NCBI GenBank assembly: GCA_026015225.1
Contig: JAOZGV010000033.1
Coordinates: forward strand, 1 to 5,575
DNA from: Candidatus Bathyarchaeota archaeon
GTDB lineage: Archaea > Thermoproteota > Bathyarchaeia > 40CM-2-53-6 > RBG-13-38-9
Length of the DNA: 5,575 nucleotides
Reading direction: 5' to 3'
The notes under the pieces were generated by a model that saw only the letters and a list, made by a program, of their open reading frames with translations, searched no databases and was not told where the DNA came from. Of the stretch, positions 1 to 5,093 are shown piece after piece. The translations under genes were made by a program, and so were the position numbers. Numbering within the stretch: the first letter of the stretch is position 1; each line of letters opens with the position of its first letter.

Positions 1-30
1 TTTCTATTAAATTAAAATGAAGATAGTTCT

Positions 31-510
31 ATGAAACAGATTACAGTGATAGGAAGTAGTGGTTTGATACCTCAAGAAGTATATAAGATGGCAGAAGAGC
101 TCGGAGAAAGCATTGCAGAAGCTGGAGCAGTACTTATTACTGGAGGAAGAGACGGTGTCATGGAAGCTGCATGTAAAGGAGCAAAGAAAAGGGGAGGTCT
201 TACTGTAGGGATTCTACCCGGATCAAAAGACGAAACTAATCCGTATACCGATATCACTATTGTGACCGGCATGGGCGATGGTAGAAATGTAATAAATGTA
301 AAGTCGGCTGATTCGGTGATTTCTGTCCATGGCAGCACTGGAACTCTTTCCGAAATAGCACTAGCATTAAATGCTGGAAAGAGAGTGATCGCTATTAGAT
401 CCTCGGGTGGCGTTTCAAAAATGATGGCGGGAGTTTCCATTAATGGAAGAGAAGTGATCTCGACCGACACGAGTGAAGATGCCGTAAAACTAGCCATTGA
501 AGGCCTATAG
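31..510 (+). CDS. LOG/SLOG-like nucleotide-binding protein, TIGR00725 type
   Basis: A 159-residue cytoplasmic Rossmann-like protein of the TIGR00725 group, related to LOG (lysine decarboxylase-like) proteins and molybdenum-cofactor carrier proteins. Seen: the N-terminal strand ITVIGSSG (4-11), the glycine-rich turn TGGRDGVMEA (37-46), GLTVGILPG (56-64), the NPY motif (70-72), GRNVINV (84-90) and HGSTGTLSE (100-108), which sits where LOG enzymes have PGGxGTxxE. The length fits the family and the protein looks complete. Because the LOG-type PGG is replaced by HGS, cytokinin-nucleotide hydrolase activity cannot be assigned; binding of a nucleotide or cofactor is the safe inference. The ATG at 31 fits the family start (MKxITVIGSSG). 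No Shine-Dalgarno is visible. An AT-rich stretch at about 5-16 could be a TATA element giving a leaderless or nearly leaderless transcript. The gene converges on the minus-strand gene ending at 656. Confidence 0.9.
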   Translation: MKQITVIGSSGLIPQEVYKMAEELGESIAEAGAVLITGGRDGVMEAACKGAKKRGGLTVGILPGSKDETNPYTDITIVTGMGDGRNVINVKSADSVISVHGSTGTLSEIALALNAGKRVIAIRSSGGVSKMMAGVSINGREVISTDTSEDAVKLAIEGL

Positions 511-610
511 TTAAAAGACCAACTAATGGGTATCGGAATTTATAAAATGATTATGTTAGGAGTTAGATTAATAAAAATAATTTAGGAAGTTTTTTGCTAT
601 CTAGTAAATA

Positions 611-643
611 ATAATCAATTTTTATTTCCGTTATATTGATTAT
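611..643. terminator. Stem-loop between convergent genes, candidate bidirectional terminator
   Basis: The 145-bp gap between two convergent genes contains a perfect 9-bp inverted repeat, ATAATCAAT (611-619) and ATTGATTAT (635-643), around a 15-nt T-rich loop. It is all A/T apart from one G or C per arm, so the stem would be weak. T-runs at 591-596 and 620-627 could serve + strand termination. The role is inferred from position only. Confidence 0.4.
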
Positions 644-655
644 ATTCTGCCGTTA

Positions 656-1183
656 TTACGGAGAACCCTTGATTGTTGAAAGATATCTAAGATGAAATGT
701 TGCTTCATCACCGCGTATAATTCCGGATAGGCCTAAAATTACTACACGAGGAGCCTCTATATGGAACATACCTTCGAGATGAAATCGATAATCCTTACTT
801 GAAGATTCACATTCCCCATTAATTGCTATCCATCCGAATTTACTAACGATTTCCCATCCTTGACCCTTATCGACATCATAGGTTTTACCATCAATTTCAA
901 TGCTCCCGTCAAGTATCTCGAATTTTACAAACCTTTCATTTACCTCTAAAACCCTAGCATGTAAAAGCAATTTTGATTCTAATCTTTCAGGATTTGCTAC
1001 ATCAGATTCTTTATCAAGCTCATGTGCCGATCCTCGACGCGATATTATTCGAAACTCCCGATCCTTAACAAGTTTTTCAAAGTCAGACTCGTTAGGCGCA
1101 GCATATCCATAAACTAGAAATGTTGAAGTTGCAGCCATCATAATAATGGCCACCAGAATTAGTGCTTTAAATTCTTTTCTCAT
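656..1183 (-). CDS. Membrane-anchored or secreted protein of unknown function
   Basis: A 175-residue protein that I do not recognise by family name. From the ATG at 1183 it begins MRKEFK followed by a hydrophobic stretch at residues 7-27, typical of an uncleaved signal anchor or signal peptide. The exported part has a charged segment (residues 31-65) and then alternating hydrophobic strands (70-170) suggesting a small beta-rich domain, with a single cysteine at 114. The frame stays open back to a TTG at 1291 that overlaps the TGA of the upstream propeller gene. That longer form (211 residues) would add 36 residues before the hydrophobic segment. I prefer the ATG because it puts the signal sequence at the N-terminus, but coupled initiation at the TTG is possible. 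No clear Shine-Dalgarno precedes the ATG. Following a secreted propeller gene by 104 bp suggests co-transcription and a joint extracytoplasmic role; this is inference. Confidence 0.75.
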   Translation of the reverse strand: MRKEFKALILVAIIMMAATSTFLVYGYAAPNESDFEKLVKDREFRIISRRGSAHELDKESDVANPERLESKLLLHARVLEVNERFVKFEILDGSIEIDGKTYDVDKGQGWEIVSKFGWIAINGECESSSKDYRFHLEGMFHIEAPRVVILGLSGIIRGDEATFHLRYLSTIKGSP

Positions 1184-1287
1184 TTTAATCGATGTATCAT
1201 CAATGTGTTTTGTATATAAAGAAATTATGAATGATTCGTCTATTTTACTCGAAAATAAAGTTTGAAAAAACGTTTCAGAAAATTCCT

Positions 1288-2784
1288 TCAATCCACTGGT
1301 TTCTCATTCTCGCTTCTTTTGAATATGGCCTTTATATATCGTTGATCTTCAATAGTTGTAATGAATGGGTTTGACATATATACAATTCCTTCAGGCCCCT
1401 CCCATCCTACAAATTCCCAATCCGACTCATTTGATGGTTTTGCCCAGAATCTAACTTCTTCACCTTGTTTGTAATGCGATGCCCAAAAATTTGGAGGAAT
1501 TCCGAAAGTGGGTTCAGGCATACTGCTTATCGTTCCAACACCCTCCGGATAAACGATTAGATCTACTTTTTTCCAAGGAATCAGGCCAAATGGGAATTTT
1601 TTCTGCGTCTTGGTTTGGACCATGCGCAGAGAGCCGTCTCCTCGGACAATACATTTTGTTGTTTCGGAATTTGGATCGATAACTGTAATATTTCCAAAAG
1701 TCTCCCAGCGAACGAATCTATAACCTGAGGTAAGTTCTAACTCAATATCATATATTCCAGAAGGCTTATACAAGAATTTAGCATGTTTGTTACCATCAAA
1801 TATTATTTTTCCTTCTCCAGAGACCGATTCAAGAGTTATAACATGCCATCCTTCAATTATAGGCTGCCAATTGGGCCTCCAATCAATACCTCTCGGTTGA
1901 AATATACATGCTACCGTATCCGTAATTTTGAACTGATTCTTTCCATCCGCATTCATAATAAAGACTTGCCAGCCAACCAGAGGGTACTTGGATGGATCGA
2001 ATCGGATAAATGCGATTTTTTTACCATCAGGAGACCAAGAGGGACACACGTCCTCTTCTCTGAAAGTGAGTTGGGTCAGCTCCGATCCTTCCGGATTGAA
2101 AGTAAAGATCTCGTTATATCCTCTCCTGTCGCTTGTAAATGCTATCCTCTTACCATCAGGAGACCAAGTTGGATTCCAATCGTCATCTCGATTATCCGTT
2201 AGTTTTTTTATGTTAGAACCGTCGACGTCCATTATGTATATTTCTTGATCCCCGTCCTTGTTGCTATTGAACACTATTTTCTCTCCATCAGGAGACCATG
2301 CAAGATCTTCTGCGTCCCTCATACCGAAAGTTAGTTGTGTTACTCCGGTACCGTCTGAATTCATAAGAAAGACTTCACGATCCCTATTCGGATTCACACT
2401 TATGAAAACTATCTTCTTTCCGTCGGGAGACCAACAGGGCTCGCCATCGAATTCAGTGTTGAAAGTAAGCTGTAATCTTTCTGTGCCATCGGCGTTCATG
2501 ACGTATATTTCTGGATCCAGATCATCCCAACCCGTGAAAACTATCTTCTTTCCGTCATGTGACCAACAGGGCTCGCCATCTTTTATACCAAATGTGAGTT
2601 GATTTACGTCAGATCCGTCAGCCTTCATCGAATAAATTTGCCAAGAGCCATCTCGGTTGCTGTAAAATACTATTTTGCCATTTTCTCCAGGAAAGGCGCC
2701 TGAAGTTTGTCCAGGCATTAGTGATAAAGTACTAAAAAATAGAATTGCGATCAGATAAGCAATGAGCAATTTTTTTGGATCCAT
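1288..2784 (-). CDS. Secreted six-bladed TolB-like (PD40) propeller with two InlB-like C-terminal domains
   Basis: A 498-residue extracytoplasmic protein. A signal peptide is visible: MDPKK, a hydrophobic core at 6-23, and a probable cleavage after SGA at 28-30. Six WD40-like/PD40 blades follow at about 34-64, 74-107, 118-152, 163-196, 207-240 and 250-288, each with variants of WSPDGKKIVF, EIYxMNADG and QLTF. A final Trp-rich segment DWRPNWQP (301-308) probably closes the ring. The C-terminal third holds two divergent InlB B-repeat-like domains (about 313-392 and 407-489), recognisable by GYRFVRWE and GEEVRFWAKP...WEFVGWEG. Such propellers usually act as binding platforms for protein or polysaccharide; no catalytic residues can be named. 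In blade 2 the conserved Pro of SPDG is His (WSHDG). It starts 42 bp after the ferritin gene and has only a weak AAGGT upstream of the ATG. There is no C-terminal anchor or sorting signal, so it is probably released or non-covalently surface-bound. Confidence 0.9.
   Translation of the reverse strand: MDPKKLLIAYLIAILFFSTLSLMPGQTSGAFPGENGKIVFYSNRDGSWQIYSMKADGSDVNQLTFGIKDGEPCWSHDGKKIVFTGWDDLDPEIYVMNADGTERLQLTFNTEFDGEPCWSPDGKKIVFISVNPNRDREVFLMNSDGTGVTQLTFGMRDAEDLAWSPDGEKIVFNSNKDGDQEIYIMDVDGSNIKKLTDNRDDDWNPTWSPDGKRIAFTSDRRGYNEIFTFNPEGSELTQLTFREEDVCPSWSPDGKKIAFIRFDPSKYPLVGWQVFIMNADGKNQFKITDTVACIFQPRGIDWRPNWQPIIEGWHVITLESVSGEGKIIFDGNKHAKFLYKPSGIYDIELELTSGYRFVRWETFGNITVIDPNSETTKCIVRGDGSLRMVQTKTQKKFPFGLIPWKKVDLIVYPEGVGTISSMPEPTFGIPPNFWASHYKQGEEVRFWAKPSNESDWEFVGWEGPEGIVYMSNPFITTIEDQRYIKAIFKRSENEKPVD
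2404..2580 (-). repeat. Near-identical internal repeat within the propeller gene (44-codon period)
   Basis: Two 45-bp copies, 2404-2448 and 2536-2580, match at 42 of 45 bases and lie exactly 132 bp (44 codons) apart. They encode the DGEPCWSxDGKKIVF segments of blades 2 and 3. Weaker copies of the same core recur at 2285, 2153 and 2024, with spacings of 135, 132 and 129 bp. The high DNA identity of the first two points to recent duplication or gene conversion of one blade. Confidence 0.85.
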
Positions 2785-2804
2785 TTTAGAAACCTTTTTT
2801 TACC

Positions 2805-2820
2805 AAAAAAAAGGAAAAAA
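2805..2820 (-). terminator. T-tract after the ferritin gene
   Basis: Just past the ferritin stop codon, the minus strand carries runs of six and eight T split by CC. Archaeal terminators are typically oligo-T tracts of this kind, with no hairpin required. The propeller gene starts only 20 bp further on, so either read-through expresses it or its promoter lies inside the ferritin coding region. Confidence 0.5.
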
Positions 2821-2826
2821 TTTAGT

Positions 2827-3324
2827 TTATCTTCTTCTTTTTTGCAACAGATTCTCAAATGCTTCCTCGTGCTGTATCTCTTCTGATAATATGTGCTCTA
2901 TTAGGTGAAAAGTCCTGACATCTTTATCATAACAAGCCGATACTTTCTTGAGAAGTTTATTGTAGACATCAATGGCGCATCCTTCAGCTTCTATTACCGC
3001 GTTCAATACACTCTCGAGATCTCTCTCATTTTTCGGAAAATCAACTTTTTTACAGTTTGCAATTTTCTGCAGTTCTCCAATATCCCTAACCGGTTCTCCA
3101 CCTAATTCATAGATTCTATCAGATAACTCCGACATATGTTCGAACTCATCTTTTGCGATGTTTTTCAATTCACTCGCAATCGTCGGGTAGTCTGGACCCT
3201 CAACGAATTCAGCAGCCCATGAGTAATAATAGAACGCGATCCACTCATCAGAGTATGCTTTATTCAAATCTTTAAGAAGTTCGTTTATATTAATTTCAAC
3301 AATCTCTCTACTTTTCCTACCCAA
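2827..3324 (-). CDS. Dps-like (DPSL) thioferritin
   Basis: A 165-residue four-helix ferritin-like protein of the archaeal/bacterial DPSL (thioferritin) group, which assembles 12-subunit cages that use peroxide to oxidise and store iron. Candidate di-iron ligands are visible: E27 in helix A, E60 and H63 (ExxH) in helix B, E112 in helix C, and E149 with H152 (ExxH) in helix D. The diagnostic cysteine pair is present as C91 (in IANCKK) and C116 (in EAEGCAIDVY). They are 25 residues apart, the same spacing as I recall for the Sulfolobus DPSL pair. C131 is an extra cysteine. The start is TTG at 3324, supported by GGTGA a few bases upstream and by the family-like N-terminus GRKSREIVEI. A TATA-like AATATAAAT lies near 3354-3363, and a palindrome further upstream may be its operator. 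The likely role is protection from oxidative stress and iron storage. Confidence 0.9.
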   Translation of the reverse strand: MGRKSREIVEININELLKDLNKAYSDEWIAFYYYSWAAEFVEGPDYPTIASELKNIAKDEFEHMSELSDRIYELGGEPVRDIGELQKIANCKKVDFPKNERDLESVLNAVIEAEGCAIDVYNKLLKKVSACYDKDVRTFHLIEHILSEEIQHEEAFENLLQKRRR

Positions 3325-3383
3325 AAAATCACCTTGAATTAGAATGTATATTGATTTATATTCAAAAATTTTTTCTTAAGTAC

Positions 3384-3398
3384 GCAAAGAATCTTTGC
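3384..3398. promoter_or_regulatory. 15-bp palindrome upstream of the ferritin gene, candidate operator
   Basis: GCAAAGA-A-TCTTTGC is a perfect 7-bp inverted repeat around one base, centred about 67 bp upstream of the ferritin start and just upstream of its probable TATA element. A second perfect palindrome, GATTTAAATC, lies at 3405-3414. A dimeric regulator of iron or peroxide response could bind here; no regulator gene is in the window. The gap between the MazG and ferritin genes is only 117 bp, so a hairpin in the MazG 3' end is the alternative. Confidence 0.4.
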
Positions 3399-3441
3399 AC
3401 TATAGATTTAAATCCTTTGATAATAAAACCTGTTACTTGTT

Positions 3442-3813
3442 CTATACATTATGATCTTTTGGGCTAATACCCCTAAATTTACTTATAGGATATCTATTTT
3501 CGTTTTTAGTTAATTTATCTCTGATGGTCTCTGTGATGTCTATTCCCATAATGTTAGAAAGGCTGAGTGAATAGATCAAAACATCCGCAAGCTCTTCTCT
3601 CATTCTTTCTCGTCTTGCTAGATCATGTTTTATCTTAGAACAATCTTCTCTTGAGAACCATTGAAATATTTCAAGCAATTCTGCAGATTCAATACTTATT
3701 GATTCGGCTAGATTTCGGGGAGTGTGGAATATTTGCCAATTCCTTTTCTGCACAAATTCTTTGACTATGAGTTTTAAATCTTTAATAGTCGTATTTTCAT
3801 CCTTATTATTCAT
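3442..3813 (-). CDS. MazG-like nucleotide pyrophosphohydrolase (RS21-C6/dCTPP1 type)
   Basis: A 123-residue all-alpha NTP pyrophosphohydrolase of the MazG superfamily, closest in motifs to the RS21-C6/dCTPP1 group, which hydrolyses (d)NTPs to monophosphate and pyrophosphate to clean the nucleotide pool. Seen: the family phrase HTPRNLAESISIE (30-42), the metal-binding ExxE (E42, E45), the second EExxD (E73, E74, D77), and the KxxxNxxRYP motif (K100, N104, R107-P109). These are the expected Mg-binding acidic residues, so the enzyme should be active. The preferred base cannot be read from sequence. The length is normal for the family. The ATG at 3813 has no Shine-Dalgarno; an AT-rich TATA-like AAATATAT lies about 35-45 bp upstream, consistent with a short leader. 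It is separated from the FKBP gene upstream by about 205 bp, so it probably has its own promoter. Confidence 0.88.
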   Translation of the reverse strand: MNNKDENTTIKDLKLIVKEFVQKRNWQIFHTPRNLAESISIESAELLEIFQWFSREDCSKIKHDLARRERMREELADVLIYSLSLSNIMGIDITETIRDKLTKNENRYPISKFRGISPKDHNV

Positions 3814-3847
3814 TCTTATGAACCGAGATTACGATCTAAAAGGAATT

Positions 3848-3858
3848 ACATATATTTA
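3848..3858 (-). promoter_or_regulatory. TATA-like element for the MazG-like gene
   Basis: On the minus strand, TAAATATATG lies about 35-45 bp upstream of the ATG at 3813. With usual archaeal spacing, transcription would start some 15 nt before the ATG. Assigned by composition and spacing only. Confidence 0.4.
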
Positions 3859-3890
3859 TTGAGGAAAATTATCTAAAAAAGATCGAATTT

Positions 3891-3921
3891 CCCTATATAG
3901 AATAGGGCGCTCCTAGGGGAG
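3891..3921. other. Two adjacent small inverted repeats in the FKBP-MazG gap
   Basis: CCCTAT (3891-3896) and ATAGGG (3902-3907) form a perfect 6-bp inverted repeat with a 5-nt loop. It is followed at once by CTCC/GGAG (3910-3913 and 3918-3921) around TAGG. This GC-rich patch stands out from its AT-rich surroundings. It lies about 100 nt past the FKBP stop and 80 nt before the MazG start, so it may be part of the FKBP transcript's 3' end or a regulator site for MazG. Confidence 0.3.
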
Positions 3922-4018
3922 TGTAATCAAGTTTTCAAGATCTGCAATGATTTACCGATTCTAGTGCGTACAACTGAGAATTTTTCTCTTAACTTTATTG
4001 ATACGGACACACACAAAG

Positions 4019-4453
4019 TTAATTCGAAGATATGTCGATGACTTCAACATCAAATATTATAACTTCTCCTGAAAGCGGATGATTAAGATCCAAAACAATC
4101 GAGTCTTCTTTTACTTCATTAATGGTTACTAATTGTCGATTTCCATCTTCATATCTCAGTTCAATCACCTCATCAGCAGAAACTTTTTTCCCTTCTTCTT
4201 CGATTTGCGATTTAGGAATTTCTTGTAGCAAGTTTTCGTTCCTTTCTCCAAATCCTTTATTTGGAGGGACAGTTATCTTCTTTTTATCACCTTTTTTTAA
4301 TCCTATAAGAGCTTCCTCTAATCCAGGGATCAAATTTTTAGAACCAATTCTTGCACTGAACGGTTCTTTACCTAAAGTAGTTTCTATAATTTCTCCGTTC
4401 TGAAGTTTAGCTAGATAATGAATTTTTACTTCGTCCCCAATACTGATTGACAT
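4019..4453 (-). CDS. FKBP-type peptidyl-prolyl isomerase, SlyD-like short form
   Basis: A 144-residue cytoplasmic cis-trans prolyl isomerase and chaperone. The FKBP fold is split as in SlyD. The first half (1-70) holds GDEVKIHYLAKLQNG (6-20), the IPGLEEAL motif (42-49) and PPNKGFGE (63-70). An insert-in-flap chaperone domain follows at about 72-122. The final strand resumes after LNHPLSGE (123-130), the phrase typical of SlyD-like proteins. Two positions that line the FKBP12 pocket differ: the Asp of FDSS is Glu24 here and the Tyr of AYG is Phe68. Isomerase activity may therefore be altered, while the chaperone insert is intact. There is no metal-binding His-rich tail as in E. coli SlyD. The ATG at 4453 gives the family N-terminus. 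No Shine-Dalgarno is seen; TATA-like sequences lie 45-65 bp upstream, between this gene and the tRNA. Confidence 0.92.
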   Translation of the reverse strand: MSISIGDEVKIHYLAKLQNGEIIETTLGKEPFSARIGSKNLIPGLEEALIGLKKGDKKKITVPPNKGFGERNENLLQEIPKSQIEEEGKKVSADEVIELRYEDGNRQLVTINEVKEDSIVLDLNHPLSGEVIIFDVEVIDISSN

Positions 4454-4496
4454 TTTGAATGAACACGCTCAATCGAGGGGAATTGTGACTAATAAG

Positions 4497-4516
4497 TTTT
4501 AAATTAAGTATAAATA
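4497..4516 (-). promoter_or_regulatory. TATA-like region for the FKBP gene
   Basis: On the minus strand this stretch contains TATTTATAC (4508-4516) and TTTAAAA (4497-4503). Either could be the TATA box, giving a start about 20-35 nt before the ATG at 4453. It begins just past the tRNA 3' end, so the FKBP gene need not depend on tRNA read-through. Confidence 0.4.
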
Positions 4517-4561
4517 GACGTCTTGGTGCGGCCGCCGGGATTTGAACCCGGGTTGTTGGCT

Positions 4562-4577
4562 TTCTTCATCATCGATA
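4562..4577 (-). other. Canonical tRNA intron, position 37/38, 16 nt
   Basis: The borders form a full bulge-helix-bulge. The outer helix is the anticodon stem (TGGC/GCCA). The central 4-bp helix is CTTC (nucleotides 32-35) with GAAG near the intron's 3' end. The bulges are CA|T and AA|A, each cut after the second base. An inner ATC/GAT stem closes a 3-nt loop. Removal restores the 7-nt anticodon loop CTTCCAA. Confidence 0.88.
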
Positions 4578-4587
4578 TGGAAGGCCA

Positions 4588-4611
4588 TTGGACACTTTTG
4601 TTTGATAAGTA
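4588..4611 (-). other. Non-canonical tRNA intron, position 27/28, 24 nt
   Basis: The intron interrupts the 5' strand of the anticodon stem. The central 4-bp helix is the D-stem strand GGAC with GTCC inside the intron, and the inner helix is ACTT/AAGT. The bulges are AT|T and AA|T, each cut after the second base. No outer helix is evident, so this is the relaxed HBh' form. Removal gives A26 plus TTGGC, which pairs fully with GCCAA. Confidence 0.85.
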
Positions 4612-4679
4612 ATGTCCTAAACCAGGCTAGACTACGACGCGTGCGCTTTATCTTGACATGTCCAAGTTCAATAAAAATG

Positions 4680-4688
4680 TTTATAAAG
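4680..4688. promoter_or_regulatory. TATA element between the divergent tRNA-Gly and zinc-ribbon genes
   Basis: TTTATAAA (4680-4687) is a perfect palindrome in the 129-bp divergent region. On the + strand it would start transcription near 4710, leaving a leader of about 60 nt before the zinc-ribbon gene. On the minus strand it, or the adjacent TTTTTATTG (4672-4680), would start the tRNA transcript some 10-20 nt before G1. Assignment is by composition and spacing. Confidence 0.5.
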
Positions 4689-4727
4689 ACTATTTAGTAA
4701 TTTTTGGAGAGTATATCGTTGATTCTT

Positions 4728-4749
4728 TTAGTATCTTCGGTATAACTAA
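4728..4749 (+). promoter_or_regulatory. Hairpin in the zinc-ribbon gene leader, ahead of its Shine-Dalgarno
   Basis: TTAGTAT (4728-4734) can pair with ATA-a-CTAA (4742-4749), giving seven base pairs with one bulged A and a 7-nt loop CTTCGGT. It ends seven bases before GGAGG and does not mask it. It could stabilise the leader or be chance in AT-rich DNA. Confidence 0.25.
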
Positions 4750-4769
4750 TCAAAAAGGAGGAAAAGTAT

Positions 4770-4919
4770 GTGAGCGAATACGGAAGCGAAAGAAAGATGT
4801 ACAAGATAACCTGTTCCGAATGCGGTCAAGAAGCAGAAGTGCCATTTAAACCCTCTGGCGACCGACCAGTCTACTGCAGAGATTGTTACTCAAAACGTAG
4901 AAGTAACCGAAGATATTAA
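4770..4919 (+). CDS. Small CxxC-x17-CxxC zinc-ribbon protein
   Basis: A 49-residue protein of the small zinc-ribbon group with a CxxC-x17-CxxC core (TIGR04272 type), found in many archaea; no member's function is known to me. The zinc-binding cysteines are C15, C18, C36 and C39 (CSEC ... CRDC), followed by the basic tail YSKRRSNRRY, which suggests nucleic-acid or ribosome contact (inference). The GTG start at 4770 is chosen because GGAGG sits at 4757-4761, eight bases upstream. An internal ATG at 4797 would give a 40-residue form that still has all four cysteines but no such Shine-Dalgarno. The 5' leader is long for an archaeon and may form a hairpin just before the Shine-Dalgarno. The gene diverges from tRNA-Gly. 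Confidence 0.88.
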   Translation: MSEYGSERKMYKITCSECGQEAEVPFKPSGDRPVYCRDCYSKRRSNRRY

Positions 4920-5093
4920 ATATCTAGCTATTGATTAACTGGATATTCAACAACACGCGCTATCGATCTATCTCAACTTAATTTCTACATAGAATACCTA
5001 CTCAATCGAAAGTAACTCATAAGTATCCAAACTAAGAGACCGACCATAAAATGAATAAGATAGAAAAAGGTATTCTATTGAAACAAGGAAGAC

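Larger units (their letters stand above)
4524..4640 (-). tRNA. trnG(ucc): tRNA-Gly (anticodon TCC) with two introns and encoded CCA
   Basis: On the minus strand the gene folds into a tRNA once two introns (4588-4611 and 4562-4577) are removed. Elements seen: T8-A9, D stem GTCT/GGAC with an 11-nt loop containing GG, A26, anticodon stem TTGGC/GCCAA, loop CTTCCAA with anticodon TCC (4579-4581), a 4-nt variable region CAAC, T arm CCGGG-TTCAAAT-CCCGG, 3' acceptor strand CGGCCGC, discriminator A73 (4527) and encoded CCA (4524-4526). TCC reads GGA glycine codons; the acceptor start GCG and A73 fit archaeal tRNA-Gly. The 5' acceptor strand reads only GCGTCG, six bases against seven, so one base (probably G4) is missing and C69 or C70 would bulge. 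This could be a real variant, a decaying gene or a sequence error. A TATA-like element lies at about 4672-4687 on the same strand. Confidence 0.92.

Noticed and set aside
1..13. 13-bp direct repeat of the window's first bases at 5420-5432
   Set aside because: Both copies are AT-rich and lie in unrelated contexts; a match of this length is expected by chance in DNA of this composition.
1783..2602. Several + strand open frames opposite the propeller gene, with repeated FFPSGDQ-like phrases
   Set aside because: They are antisense images of the PD40 repeats (WSPDGKK), created by the repeated DNA of the real gene.
4658..4849. 63-codon + strand open frame overlapping the zinc-ribbon gene
   Set aside because: It lies in a different frame from the GTG-started zinc-ribbon gene, has no Shine-Dalgarno, starts upstream of the likely promoter element and encodes a low-complexity Arg/Ser tail. 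The zinc-ribbon frame has four matched cysteines and GGAGG.
4912..4924. 13-bp palindrome over the zinc-ribbon stop codon
   Set aside because: GATATT-A-AATATC is all A/T but for its ends, has no T-tract after it, and is too weak to call a terminator.
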